From contig JALONN010000006.1 of the NCBI GenBank assembly GCA_025454915.1, positions 151,030 through 215,029 of the forward strand: a stretch of 64,000 nt of DNA. The letters run 5' to 3'. The notes below the pieces were generated by a model, which worked only from the letters and a program-made list of their open reading frames with translations, was not told the DNA's origin and made no database searches. Positions 18,935 through 26,472 of this stretch are shown here, piece by piece (within the stretch, counting starts at the first letter, position 1; the number at the start of each line of letters is the position of its first letter). Position numbers and translations under genes: made by a program. This DNA is from Raineya sp. GTDB lineage: Bacteria; Bacteroidota; Bacteroidia; Cytophagales; Thermonemataceae.

Positions 18935-20416
18935 ATGAAGCAAATAATCGAAGATATTGGTATTATAGAACAAGAAAACGAAGCTTGTGAAACCGTAAAA
19001 ATCTCTAAAGAAGAAAATACAGGTAAACAACGTAAATTGTATATTGAGAGCTATGGCTGTCAGATGAATTTCTCTGATTCAGAGATTGTTACATCCGTAA
19101 TGCAAGATAACGGATTTGATACTACTTCAAACCCAGAGAATGCAGATTTAATATTTCTCAATACATGTTCTATCCGTGATAATGCTGAACAAAAAATTAG
19201 ACATAGATTACAACATCTCAATAGTCTGAAGAAAAAACGTCCTGAAATGCTCATTGGTGTTTTAGGTTGTATGGCTGAACGACTAAAAACTAAGTTGTTA
19301 GAAGAAGAGAAAATGGTAGATATTGTAGCAGGACCCGATGCATACAGAGATTTACCTAAATTAGTTGAACAAGCCGATGATGGAAGCAAAGCCATCAATG
19401 TTTTTCTTTCAAGAGAAGAAACCTATGCAGATATTAGTCCCGTTAGGCTGAATTCTAATGGTATTACTGCCTTTGTATCTATCATGAGAGGCTGTGATAA
19501 TATGTGTTCTTTTTGTGTTGTACCTTATACACGTGGTCGTGAGCGTAGCCGAAACCCTTATTCTATTGTAGATGAGTGCAAAAATCTCTTTGAAAATGGT
19601 TTTAAAGAAGTTACTCTTTTAGGTCAGAATGTAGATTCTTATTTCTGGACAGACCGAGAAGATTTAATCTCTTTGAAAACTTATCAAAAAGCTGTTGGCA
19701 AAGGAGAAAATCTTGAAGGTCTAGAAACTGTAAACTTTGCTCAATTGCTTGAGAAAGTGGCTCTCATTTCCCCTGATTTAAGAGTTAGATTTTCTACATC
19801 ACATCCTAAAGATATTACAGATGAAGTGCTTCATACAATGGCTAAATATGATAATATCTGTAAATACATTCATTTACCTGTACAAAGTGGTAACACAAGA
19901 GTTCTGGAAATTATGAATCGAACTTACACAAGAGAGTGGTATTTGGACAGAGTGGCAGCCATCAGACGTATCTTAGGCGAAGATTGTGGCATCTCTTCAG
20001 ATATGATAGCTGGTTTTTGTACAGAAACAGAAGAAGAACATAAAGATACTCTATCTCTAATGGAAATTGTAAAATATGACTTCTCTTATATGTTCTATTA
20101 CTCTGAGCGTCCTGGTACTCCTGCTGAGAAGAAATTAGAAGATGATATTGATTTAGAGACAAAAAAACGCAGATTGAATGAAATTATAGCTCTTCAAAAT
20201 CAACTTTCTTTGGAGCGTAACCAACAAGATATTGGTAAGGTTCATAAAGTATTGGTAGAAGGGTTCTCAAAACGCTCTCAAGAACATTTACAAGGTAGAA
20301 ATACAGCCAATAAAGTAATTATTTTCCCTAAGAAAAGCTATCAAAAAGGCGATTATGTGGATGTTTTGGTACATGAATGTAATTCTGCTACATTATTTGG
20401 TGAAGCTGTAGATTAA
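18935..20416 (+). CDS. miaB: tRNA-2-methylthio-N6-dimethylallyladenosine synthase
   Basis: The 493-aa radical-SAM methylthiotransferase adds a methylthio group to i6A37 of tRNAs reading UNN codons. The N-terminal UPF0004 domain holds the three auxiliary-cluster cysteines ([28 protein letters not shown]). The radical-SAM CxxxCxxC lies in [17 protein letters not shown] (about residues 187-194). The C-terminal TRAM domain includes [10 protein letters not shown] and LQGRN. An insertion after NVDSYFW is typical of Bacteroidota MiaB. The ATG at 18935 is used; TTG two codons earlier is unlikely. The adjacent downstream region is the left boundary of the integrated element. Confidence 0.95.
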   Translation: MKQIIEDIGIIEQENEACETVKISKEENTGKQRKLYIESYGCQMNFSDSEIVTSVMQDNGFDTTSNPENADLIFLNTCSIRDNAEQKIRHRLQHLNSLKKKRPEMLIGVLGCMAERLKTKLLEEEKMVDIVAGPDAYRDLPKLVEQADDGSKAINVFLSREETYADISPVRLNSNGITAFVSIMRGCDNMCSFCVVPYTRGRERSRNPYSIVDECKNLFENGFKEVTLLGQNVDSYFWTDREDLISLKTYQKAVGKGENLEGLETVNFAQLLEKVALISPDLRVRFSTSHPKDITDEVLHTMAKYDNICKYIHLPVQSGNTRVLEIMNRTYTREWYLDRVAAIRRILGEDCGISSDMIAGFCTETEEEHKDTLSLMEIVKYDFSYMFYYSERPGTPAEKKLEDDIDLETKKRRLNEIIALQNQLSLERNQQDIGKVHKVLVEGFSKRSQEHLQGRNTANKVIIFPKKSYQKGDYVDVLVHECNSATLFGEAVD

Positions 20417-20432
20417 CCCTCACCAAAAAAAT

Positions 20433-20469
20433 AAAAAAGACTTGTTGATGCCAACAGGTCTTTTTTATT
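20433..20469 (+). terminator. Terminator of miaB
   Basis: The stem AAAAAAGACTTGTTG / CAACAGGTCTTTTTT (one wobble pair) lies 17 bases after the miaB stop codon and is followed by a T-run. Confidence 0.85.
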
Positions 20470-20484
20470 TTCCTTTATCCATAA

Positions 20485-20518
20485 AAAAACCTCCAAGAAG
20501 AATTTCTTGAAGGTTTTT
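20485..20518 (-). terminator. Ancestral tRNA-Pro terminator, separated from its tRNA by the element
   Basis: Read on the minus strand, a 15-bp stem (AAAAACCTTCAAGAA / TTCTTGGAGGTTTTT, one wobble) is followed by T residues. It sits just beyond the orphan tRNA-Pro tail at 20521-20531. Before integration it would have been the terminator of tRNA-Pro, which now lies 9.5 kb away. Confidence 0.7.
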
Positions 20519-20531
20519 GTCGGGGTGGCAA
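20512..20531. repeat. Left attachment site: 20-bp direct repeat with tRNA-Pro 3' tail
   Basis: The sequence GGTTTTTGTCGGGGTGGCAA is identical to 29973-29992, where it spans the 3' end of the intact tRNA-Pro gene. Here the tRNA part is only the last 11 bases and has no tRNA upstream. This is the usual signature of site-specific integration into a tRNA 3' end. Confidence 0.88.
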
Positions 20532-20611
20532 AGCTATGAAATATACTATAAAGCATAAATAAAATGTTTCAATGTTATTCTTGCACCTTGTAAACACAAT
20601 ACCAAGACATC

Positions 20612-20652
20612 AAAAAAAGCCCATAGAGTATTTTTTATGGGCTTTTCTTTTT
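20612..20652 (+). terminator. Hairpin with T-run near the left end of the element
   Basis: The stem GCCCATA / TATGGGC, flanked by seven A residues and a T-rich run, has terminator form. No gene ends just upstream, so it may insulate the element from chromosomal transcription. The rest of 20532-20920 contains no convincing gene. Confidence 0.6.
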
Positions 20653-20848
20653 TCCCCTCAAAAGTGAAAAGTAACCTTGTAACTATCCATTCAATTAGAT
20701 GTTAAAACATTTAATTTTGACATTTTTATCTTTTTTTACTTATAATATTACATTAAAAAATATAACCAAAATACCTTTATTTTCACAAAAACAAAGTTTT
20801 ATACTTTAAAATTTACTTAAAAAATTATTTTATTACACCATTACAAAA

Positions 20849-20863
20849 TCAGGGATTCCCTGA
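20849..20863. promoter_or_regulatory. Perfect palindrome upstream of the KAP NTPase gene
   Basis: TCAGGGATTCCCTGA is a 15-base perfect dyad 57 bases upstream of the start codon, in an otherwise very AT-rich stretch. A near-consensus -7 element (TATTTTG) lies between it and the gene. Position and symmetry suit a dimeric repressor site. The binding protein is unknown. Confidence 0.45.
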
Positions 20864-20920
20864 TGTATAGCATTTTTTTATTTTGTAGTTTAATAGCAAA
20901 AACCTAATAATTATATACTT

Positions 20921-22786
20921 ATGAATGAACATATAGAACAGTATTTAAACTATTATACATCATTAAAAGTAAGCCCTGAATATGCTGTATTGCTTAGAGG
21001 CAAATGGGGTTCAGGTAAAACATGGTTCATTAAGAATTATATAGGAGAAAAAAAGAATTTCTTATATGTGAGTTTGTACGGTGTTTCTTCTTATAGTGAT
21101 ATTGAAGATACTTTTTTTCAACAACTTCATCCTATTCTTTCATCTAAACCAATGCAATTAGCAGGCAAGTTTCTAAAAGGGTTTCTCAGAACAACTATAA
21201 AAGTAGATTTTAATAAGGATGGAAAAGAAGATGGAGAAATAAGTCCAAGTTTATCCACTATTAAGCTAACTGATTTAATGAAAAGTATTAAGTCCAAAAT
21301 CATTGTTTTTGATGACTTAGAAAGATGCTCAATACCTATTTTAAATATCATGGGGTATATTAATCAGTTTGTTGAAAATAATGGATTAAAAGTTATTATA
21401 ATAGCTAATGAAAATGCAATAATAAAGCAAAATGACAATAATAATAATGATGATGATAATGATGATGATGTTAAGTCTTACTTAGCAATTAAGGAGAAAT
21501 TAATAGGAAAAAGTTTTGATATTTTGAAAGATGTTAATAAAGCACTTCATACATTTATAGAAGAAACCAGTTCTACTAATTACAAAGAAGAACTCAAAAG
21601 TAAGAAAGATTTATTAATTGATATTTTTACTACTGCTAATTATGATAACTTAAGACATTTAAGGCAGACTATTTTAGATTTTGAAAGGCTATATGATTTA
21701 TTACCTCTAAATGCAAAAAAAAATAATGAATTTATAAATCGTGTTATAAGTATATTTTTTACTATATCATTTGAAATAAAGAAAGGTAGTATTACTGAAA
21801 ATGAAGTATCTAAAATGTTTTCATTTGATTTTTTTCAAAACAATAAAGAACGTGAAAAAACAAATGCTCAAAAAATTCAAGAAAAATATTCTGTACTTAA
21901 AAGCCTATACACTCCTTTTGATAGAGATTTATGGATTAACTTATTTAAGTATGGTACATTAGAAAAAAAAATATTGGAAGATTCAATTATGAATAGTGTT
22001 TATTTCCAACACGAAAATGCTCCTGATTGGGTGAAATTATGGAAACATTCTAATTTGAGTGATGAGGAATTTGAAAGCCTTTCTGAAAAGGTCTATAATC
22101 AGTTTAAAAATTTAGATGTAGTAGATAAATATGTGTTAATTCAAATAACATGTATGCTTATATATTTTTCAGATATGAGATTAATACAACATACTAAAGA
22201 ACATATAATATCTATTGCCAAAGGACATATAAATAACTTAAAAGCAAAAAAATTATTACAGATTAATAAATATGAAGATTTTCCAGATGACAATAGTCAT
22301 GGATTGACTTATTATAATACAGATATTACGGAAACCCAAGATTTTCTAAAATATATTAAGTTAGAGGCTGAAGGTTTTCAAGATAAATTATACCCTCAAC
22401 AAGCATTAGAACTTCTTGATAATTTAAACTCTTCTATTGAATTATTTAGTAGAAAAGTTACTGTAGGAAATAGTGATGATGCTATATACTATGACACTCC
22501 TATTCTAAAGTTTATACCTACACAATCTTTCTTTGAGGCATTTTTGAGGTTATCAAATAAAAATAAGAGAGATATTCCTCTTATTTTTAAACGTAGATAC
22601 CAATATGAAGATTATCATAAAAACCTCAAAGATGAGTTACCATGGTTAAAGAATGTATCTCAACTTCTAACTATAGAAAGAGATAAACGAAAAGAAAAAG
22701 TGAGTGGATTACTTATAGAAAAGTTTTGTCAAACATTAGAAGAGTCTATCAAAAAACTTGAGGTATATAATCAAAATGTAACTTGA
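20921..22786 (+). CDS. KAP-type P-loop NTPase, candidate anti-phage protein
   Basis: The 621-aa protein has Walker A GKWGSGKT near residue 26 and Walker B IIVFDDLERC near residue 125, followed by NENAI and YLAIKEKLIGKSF, the arrangement of KAP-like P-loop NTPases. No transmembrane segment is seen, unlike many KAP proteins. The C-terminal 400 residues are helical, charged and not recognised. An Asn/Asp run (about residues 172-184) is encoded by tandem AAT/GAT triplets. KAP NTPases include PifA of plasmid F, which blocks phage T7; the cargo position makes defence plausible but unproven. It is visibly AT-richer than flanking chromosomal genes. A palindrome precedes it, and it ends in a hairpin shared with the convergent small gene. 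Confidence 0.75.
   Translation: MNEHIEQYLNYYTSLKVSPEYAVLLRGKWGSGKTWFIKNYIGEKKNFLYVSLYGVSSYSDIEDTFFQQLHPILSSKPMQLAGKFLKGFLRTTIKVDFNKDGKEDGEISPSLSTIKLTDLMKSIKSKIIVFDDLERCSIPILNIMGYINQFVENNGLKVIIIANENAIIKQNDNNNNDDDNDDDVKSYLAIKEKLIGKSFDILKDVNKALHTFIEETSSTNYKEELKSKKDLLIDIFTTANYDNLRHLRQTILDFERLYDLLPLNAKKNNEFINRVISIFFTISFEIKKGSITENEVSKMFSFDFFQNNKEREKTNAQKIQEKYSVLKSLYTPFDRDLWINLFKYGTLEKKILEDSIMNSVYFQHENAPDWVKLWKHSNLSDEEFESLSEKVYNQFKNLDVVDKYVLIQITCMLIYFSDMRLIQHTKEHIISIAKGHINNLKAKKLLQINKYEDFPDDNSHGLTYYNTDITETQDFLKYIKLEAEGFQDKLYPQQALELLDNLNSSIELFSRKVTVGNSDDAIYYDTPILKFIPTQSFFEAFLRLSNKNKRDIPLIFKRRYQYEDYHKNLKDELPWLKNVSQLLTIERDKRKEKVSGLLIEKFCQTLEESIKKLEVYNQNVT
21431..21470 (+). repeat. Trinucleotide microsatellite (AAT/GAT) inside the KAP NTPase gene
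   Basis: Tandem AAT and GAT triplets encode a run of Asn then Asp. Changes in copy number would keep the reading frame and alter only linker length. Confidence 0.75.
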
Positions 22787-22798
22787 TAAACCTTTGAA

Positions 22799-22836
22799 AA
22801 CTCTATTGGTTTTACTCATCATCAACCAATAGAGTT
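22799..22836. terminator. Hairpin between the KAP gene and the convergent small gene
   Basis: A perfect 13-bp inverted repeat (AACTCTATTGGTT / AACCAATAGAGTT) with a 12-nt loop lies 12 bases after the KAP stop codon. Its right arm falls inside the last codons of the small minus-strand gene. It has no long T-run, so it is a weaker terminator candidate, or an mRNA-stabilising stem. Confidence 0.6.
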
Positions 22837-23006
22837 CTTCTTACCCTCTTTTTCACGCCCTTAGAAACTTTCTGATAGCTTTTTCTATCTTGTTCCAAGA
22901 TTTCCCACACTCCTAACTCTTTTAAATATTCCTCATAACATCTTTCAATGTAGGCATCTAATGATGGATTTGATGTTAAATTTTCTATTAGTAATTCCAT
23001 AATCAT
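22812..23006 (-). CDS. Small charged protein of unknown function
   Basis: The 64-aa protein has an acidic N-terminal half (MELLIENLTSNPSLDAYIERCYEEYLKEL), a strongly basic stretch (KSYQKVSKGVKKRVRRT) and the tail LLVDDE. It is not recognised. It lies in the cargo half of the element between the KAP NTPase and the ATP-grasp gene, convergent with the former and divergent from the latter. Two in-frame ATGs two codons apart could both serve as start. Amphipathic helical composition and a dedicated 3' hairpin favour a real gene. Confidence 0.5.
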   Translation of the reverse strand: MIMELLIENLTSNPSLDAYIERCYEEYLKELGVWEILEQDRKSYQKVSKGVKKRVRRTLLVDDE

Positions 23007-23359
23007 TTTGTTATTTACACAAGTTAGCTATTTGCTAACATAAAATCATATATCACCTTTTTTTTATTTTACAATTTCCAAAAAGGTAATGGGCGACGCA
23101 CTCACGCCTGAAATAAACAGCAAAAAAATAATCAAAAACAGTTTTAAATTATTGTTTATCAATTATTTACAAAAATAAAAAATGCAAATTGTACTTTTAT
23201 TTGTATTGAACTAAAGGAAATTCATGGGTTTTATTAGCCATTCACCTGAAAAACATGGAAATTCTGCATTTTCTTGCAAGATTTAAACACGCCGTTTTTG
23301 TCCTAAAACCACAAAAAACCCTTTTGTAGCTTTGTGATAGACCTTAAATTATTATCACA
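23007..23359. other. Intergenic region upstream of the ATP-grasp gene
   Basis: I see no gene in these 353 bases. The region is AT-rich except for a short GC-rich patch near 23088-23110 (GGGCGACGCACTCACGCCTG) of unknown meaning. A TAGCTTTG -7 element lies near the right end. Confidence 0.5.
23327..23334 (+). promoter_or_regulatory. Candidate -7 element of the ATP-grasp gene
   Basis: TAGCTTTG matches TAnnTTTG, 25 bases upstream of the ATG. The nearest TTG upstream (23298-23300) is spaced 26 bases away, longer than usual. Confidence 0.5.
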
Positions 23360-24508
23360 ATGAAATTAAACATTCTAATTATTGCTCAGTACCCTGAAAG
23401 TTATGCCAACAAAAGACTAAAAGAAGAAGCAGAAAAGAGAGGACACAATGTAAAGTTTATCAATCCTTATGATTTGGTGTGTGTGGTTTCAAACCAAGAT
23501 AAAGGCAATGATAAAGCATTTAACCAACTCCAAAGGCTTTATATTAAAGATATTGATGTAATTATACCCAGAATTTCGGGTATGGGTGCATTTGGCAGTA
23601 TGATTGTGCATCATTTTCACCAAAATATGCACATTCCAAGTACAACCAATAGTGATGGAATGCGTATTTGTTCCAACAAAATGGAATGTACTCAAACACT
23701 TTCAGTCTATAAAATACCTGTTCCACAAACCATTATTGGAAATTCTGTAATTGATTATGATTTCTTGGTAGAACAAGCAAAAGGACACCCATTTGTAGCT
23801 AAAACTTTGCATGGTTCACAAGGTAGTGGTGTATCAATTATGGAAACTCCTTTGGCTACTAAAACAGCCCTTACAAGTTTCTTTAAATCCAAAGTTAATT
23901 TGGTGTTCCAAGAGTATATCAACACCAATGGAAAAGATGTAAGAGCCTTTGTAGTAGATGGGCAAGTAGTGGCAACTATGGAAAGAAGTGCCGTTGAAGG
24001 TGATTTCCGTTCCAATATCTCTATTGGAGGCAAAGGCTCAAAGATAACCTTATCAGATGAGGAAAAAGACTTAGCTATCAGAGCTGCTGCAGCTTGCCAA
24101 AGTAGTGGCGTTTGTGGTGTAGATATGATGTTTGACAAAGAAAAGGACACTTACAGAATTATTGAATGTAACAGTAACCCAAATCTTGAAGGTATTGAGA
24201 ATGTTACAGGTGTAAATGTAGCAGGGCATATTATTGATTATGCCGAAAAAATAGCCAAGAAAAGAAAAAGAGATGAAGACCAAGAAGAAAATGCTACAAC
24301 CGAAGAAAAAGCCCTTTTCTCAAACTTTCTTCATAGCATATTGAGTAGCAACAACCCACAAGATAACCATTTGGCTACTATACTAAGACCAAGATTGGAA
24401 AGCTATTTGAAGCAAAATAAAAAGAGATTTCCAAATCTTGCAAAGGCTCTTTTTAAACCTATTACCAAGAATATCAATTTGAGTTTTTTGAAGAAATTAC
24501 TATCCTAA
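23360..24508 (+). CDS. RimK-like ATP-grasp ligase with basic C-terminal extension
   Basis: The first 290 residues match RimK-type ATP-grasp enzymes, which add glutamate to protein or peptide C termini: NKMECTQTLSVYKIPVPQT, the ATP-binding PFVAKTLHGSQGSGVSI, GKDVRAFVVDGQVVATMER, GDFRSNISIGG, GVDMMFDKE and the Mg-binding IIECNSNPNLEGIE. After this, about 85 residues form a Lys-rich tail (AKKRKRDEDQEE and KQNKKRFPNLAKALFKP) not present in RimK. It stands alone in the cargo half, 350 bases from the small protein gene. Its substrate is unknown: ribosomal S6 modification, another host protein, or an element-encoded peptide are all possible. Confidence 0.82.
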   Translation: MKLNILIIAQYPESYANKRLKEEAEKRGHNVKFINPYDLVCVVSNQDKGNDKAFNQLQRLYIKDIDVIIPRISGMGAFGSMIVHHFHQNMHIPSTTNSDGMRICSNKMECTQTLSVYKIPVPQTIIGNSVIDYDFLVEQAKGHPFVAKTLHGSQGSGVSIMETPLATKTALTSFFKSKVNLVFQEYINTNGKDVRAFVVDGQVVATMERSAVEGDFRSNISIGGKGSKITLSDEEKDLAIRAAAACQSSGVCGVDMMFDKEKDTYRIIECNSNPNLEGIENVTGVNVAGHIIDYAEKIAKKRKRDEDQEENATTEEKALFSNFLHSILSSNNPQDNHLATILRPRLESYLKQNKKRFPNLAKALFKPITKNINLSFLKKLLS

Positions 24509-24526
24509 AATACTCATTATGAAACA

Positions 24527-24558
24527 ATTTTACAGCCTTACTCCTTTGGAGTAGGGTT
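24527..24558. repeat. Hairpin repeat, copy 1 (identical 32 bases at 25122)
   Basis: These 32 bases recur exactly at 25122-25153. They contain the stem CCTTACTCC / GGAGTAGG and lie just after the ATP-grasp gene, where they can act as its terminator (T-rich after the stem). A second shared motif, TTCACTTGTGGTTGGTA, follows at 24577. Confidence 0.75.
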
Positions 24559-24639
24559 GTTTTGTTAATTGATTTCTTCACTTGTGGTTGGTAAAGGAAA
24601 ACCAACTAAGAGAGAATTATTAGTATAATGAGCTGTTAT

Positions 24640-25044
24640 TTAGTATCTTTCTTCATCTTTTATAAAAAAAATTTCTTTAAATTTTTGATGAAAAATATGA
24701 CTTGCATTATTAATTTTTAAAATAAATCTATTATTTCTAACACCTACTGTCCCTGTTAAATAAATATATACATCCTTTTTACAGTTTCTGTTACCTATAT
24801 CCATTCTCAAAAGCCCCTCATCCCTATCAATATCCCAACAACCAGAATAAGTAGAATCTTCAAAAGTTACCACATAAGATAAATCCTCTTTAAGAATTAA
24901 AAATTTAGGTTTACAATTAAGTGTATCTGTAATATTTTGTTGAAATTCAAAATGAATGGCATTATAATGTCCAACAAAATCTGAATCTACAGACTTATTA
25001 CACCCATAAAGGATTATAATAAAGATCATTATTTTTTTCATCAT
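24640..25044 (-). CDS. Small lipoprotein of unknown function
   Basis: The 134-aa protein starts MMKKIMIFIIILYGC, a lipoprotein signal with the lipobox ending in Cys. The mature part has four more Cys residues (LNCKPK, SGCWDID, RNCKKD) and reads as a small beta-rich domain (FLILKEDLSYVVTFEDSTYSGCW). I do not recognise it. A GTG six codons upstream is a less likely start. It is the only exported product of the element and lies between two copies of a hairpin repeat, as if inserted as a cassette. Confidence 0.6.
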   Translation of the reverse strand: MMKKIMIFIIILYGCNKSVDSDFVGHYNAIHFEFQQNITDTLNCKPKFLILKEDLSYVVTFEDSTYSGCWDIDRDEGLLRMDIGNRNCKKDVYIYLTGTVGVRNNRFILKINNASHIFHQKFKEIFFIKDEERY

Positions 25045-25121
25045 TATTGATTTGCTTTTCACTTGTAGTTGGTATTCCTTTACAAACTAAAGACTTAACT
25101 CGGTCTGGAAGTTTAAATATT

Positions 25122-25153
25122 ATTTTACAGCCTTACTCCTTTGGAGTAGGGTT
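25122..25153. repeat. Hairpin repeat, copy 2 (identical 32 bases at 24527)
   Basis: This copy lies 5 bases after the end of the XRE regulator gene (minus strand) and could act as its terminator. It is preceded at 25058 by TTCACTTGTAGTTGGTA, a one-mismatch copy of the motif following copy 1, so the order of the two motifs is inverted between the copies. Confidence 0.75.
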
Positions 25154-25158
25154 ATTTT

Positions 25159-25659
25159 CTAATCAATTTCATCATATTCTGAAAAAGATAAATCAATTTC
25201 TTTATCAAGTTCTGATTTACCTTTTTTTTCAGCTTCTCTCCTAAGCCATGTTTCAGTTGGAAAAATAAATATATCATTTATTGTGTGATATATTTTTGAT
25301 AGTTCAGCTTCATTTATTTTATTATTCTTTAATTCTTCTATAAGAAAATCTGTTACTAAACTACGGTAAACATATCTATCTTTTTCTAAAGAAGCTATTT
25401 TATCATTTAGTAACTTTATATGTTTATCATAGGCATTTTTTTTTCTTTCTAAATTATTGAATTTGTCACCAAACAAAAGATATTCTACAGATACACCTAA
25501 AGCCAAAGCAATATCACATATCTGAAAGTATTTTAGTCTATCTCCTTGTTTCTCTAATCTTGCATAATTAGCCAAATCCATATTAAGTTTTTCCGCTATT
25601 TCAGTTTTACTGATTTTTAGTTCTTGTCTTATAGTTTCTATTCTTTTTGACAACTCCAT
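25159..25659 (-). CDS. XRE-family HTH transcriptional regulator of the element
   Basis: The 166-aa protein has an N-terminal Cro/CI-type helix-turn-helix (LSKRIETIRQELKISKTEIAEKL, ARLEKQGDRLKYFQICDIALALGVSVEYLLFG), then a coiled-coil (KKNAYDKHIKLLNDKIASLEKD) suited to dimerisation, and an acidic tail. It is divergent from a 59-aa gene, with a 125-base spacer carrying two copies of TTTGTTATACA. This arrangement is typical of the repressor switch of temperate elements, so it probably controls excision and replication genes. The target is inferred. Confidence 0.82.
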   Translation of the reverse strand: MELSKRIETIRQELKISKTEIAEKLNMDLANYARLEKQGDRLKYFQICDIALALGVSVEYLLFGDKFNNLERKKNAYDKHIKLLNDKIASLEKDRYVYRSLVTDFLIEELKNNKINEAELSKIYHTINDIFIFPTETWLRREAEKKGKSELDKEIDLSFSEYDEID

Positions 25660-25676
25660 AAGTTAAACATATTTAA

Positions 25677-25765
25677 TTTGTTATACAAAATTGACTATTT
25701 TTTTTGTCAAAAAAAACTACAGAATTATTGCCTTTTATAGTTAAAAGTATTTACTTTGTTATACA
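25677..25765. promoter_or_regulatory. Candidate operator pair between the XRE gene and the 59-aa gene
   Basis: TTTGTTATACA occurs at 25677-25687 and again at 25755-25765, one near each divergent start codon. Exact duplication in a 125-base divergent spacer suggests binding sites for the XRE protein. Confidence 0.5.
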
Positions 25766-25784
25766 CTTTTAACAAGTAAAGTAT

Positions 25785-25964
25785 ATGGAATTTACTAAAA
25801 TCCTTTTCCAAGTACGTAAGGACTTAAAACAGAAAGCTATTATCATAGCTAATGAGAGGCAAAATAAAGAACTGCCCAATGGAACATTAAAAAGCGTACT
25901 AAACGAAGCCTTAGCAATAGGCTTAGAAACCTTAAAGAAAAAAGAGAAAACTCTTTTAGCGTAA
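25785..25964 (+). CDS. Small 59-aa protein, possible ribbon-helix-helix regulator
   Basis: The ATG at 25785 opens a 59-aa frame starting MEFTKILFQVRKDLKQKA. The C-terminal part, NGTLKSVLNEALAIGLETLKKKEK, has the pattern of the helical half of small ribbon-helix-helix DNA-binding proteins (hydrophobic residues spaced as in LxxxLNEALxLGLExLKK). It is divergent from the XRE gene and heads the rightward gene set leading to the recombinase. It may be the partner regulator or an excision factor. Identification is by pattern only. Confidence 0.55.
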   Translation: MEFTKILFQVRKDLKQKAIIIANERQNKELPNGTLKSVLNEALAIGLETLKKKEKTLLA

Positions 25965-26024
25965 ATCAGTAGCGTTCCCAATAGAACGGCAAAACGAGGC
26001 TTTAAGCCTTTATCAATGAAAAAA

Positions 26025-26055
26025 GCCTTTGGAGTGTTGGTAGCACCCCAAAGGC
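26025..26055. other. Strong stem-loop between the 59-aa gene and the recombinase operon
   Basis: The arms GCCTTTGGAGTG and CACCCCAAAGGC form a 12-bp stem (one mismatch) with a 7-nt loop. Just upstream is the palindrome AGGCTTTAAGCCT. There is no T-run after it, so it is more like a leader structure or protein site than a terminator. Confidence 0.55.
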
Positions 26056-26081
26056 AATAACCTTTAAAAATTATCTTACTT

Positions 26082-26279
26082 ATGACAAATGTAAAGAAAA
26101 CCAAAGACTTATCCAAGTCAGAACCGCCAAACTTAACACTTTTCATGCAAAAGGTTTTGGCAAAACAAACAAGCCTACAATTTCAAATAAGAAAACAAAG
26201 ACACACTCAGAACACTATAATTCAAATTCATTATGGAAAACAAAGAACACCTTACCCAAAAACAAAAGGCTTGTTTTGA
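26082..26279 (+). CDS. Possible small basic protein
   Basis: The 65-aa frame starts at an ATG after a spacer with a stem-loop and reads MTNVKKTKDLSKSEPPNL, then is Lys/Gln/Arg-rich. It overlaps the next small gene by 47 bases in another frame. Nothing is recognised. The overlap makes one of the two doubtful, and this is the weaker. Confidence 0.35.
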   Translation: MTNVKKTKDLSKSEPPNLTLFMQKVLAKQTSLQFQIRKQRHTQNTIIQIHYGKQRTPYPKTKGLF

Positions 26280-26472
26280 GGTAGTAGAACATTTTTTTGG
26301 TAGTAATTCTCAAATAGAAAGAGTACAGGAACAAATCAATAGCCTTTTCTTAGAATTACTTATATGCCAAGAAAAAGGCATAGCACCGCAAGATGCAAAC
26401 GATTTTTGTGAGGCTGTGCATCATGTAAACAACTTTTTTTCATGTTTAAAAAAATCTTTCGCAAATGATTAA
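26233..26472 (+). CDS. Small helical protein translationally coupled to the recombinase
   Basis: The 79-aa protein (MENKEHLTQKQKACFEVVEHFF, then RVQEQINSLFLELLICQEKG) appears wholly helical and is not recognised. Its last bases overlap the start of the recombinase gene by eight bases, which implies coupled translation and a shared job, for instance as recombination accessory factor. Confidence 0.6.
   Translation: MENKEHLTQKQKACFEVVEHFFGSNSQIERVQEQINSLFLELLICQEKGIAPQDANDFCEAVHHVNNFFSCLKKSFAND

Noticed and set aside
22812..24508. Graspetide (microviridin-like) biosynthesis cluster: ATP-grasp ligase plus small precursor
   Set aside because: The ligase keeps full RimK-type motifs, and the 64-aa protein lacks a recognisable core of repeated Thr/Lys-Asp/Glu and lies on the other strand. 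Kept only as a remote possibility.
25769..26146. 125-aa minus-strand frame opposite the 59-aa gene
   Set aside because: It overlaps the 59-aa gene and the regulatory spacer, has poor protein-like composition and no context.
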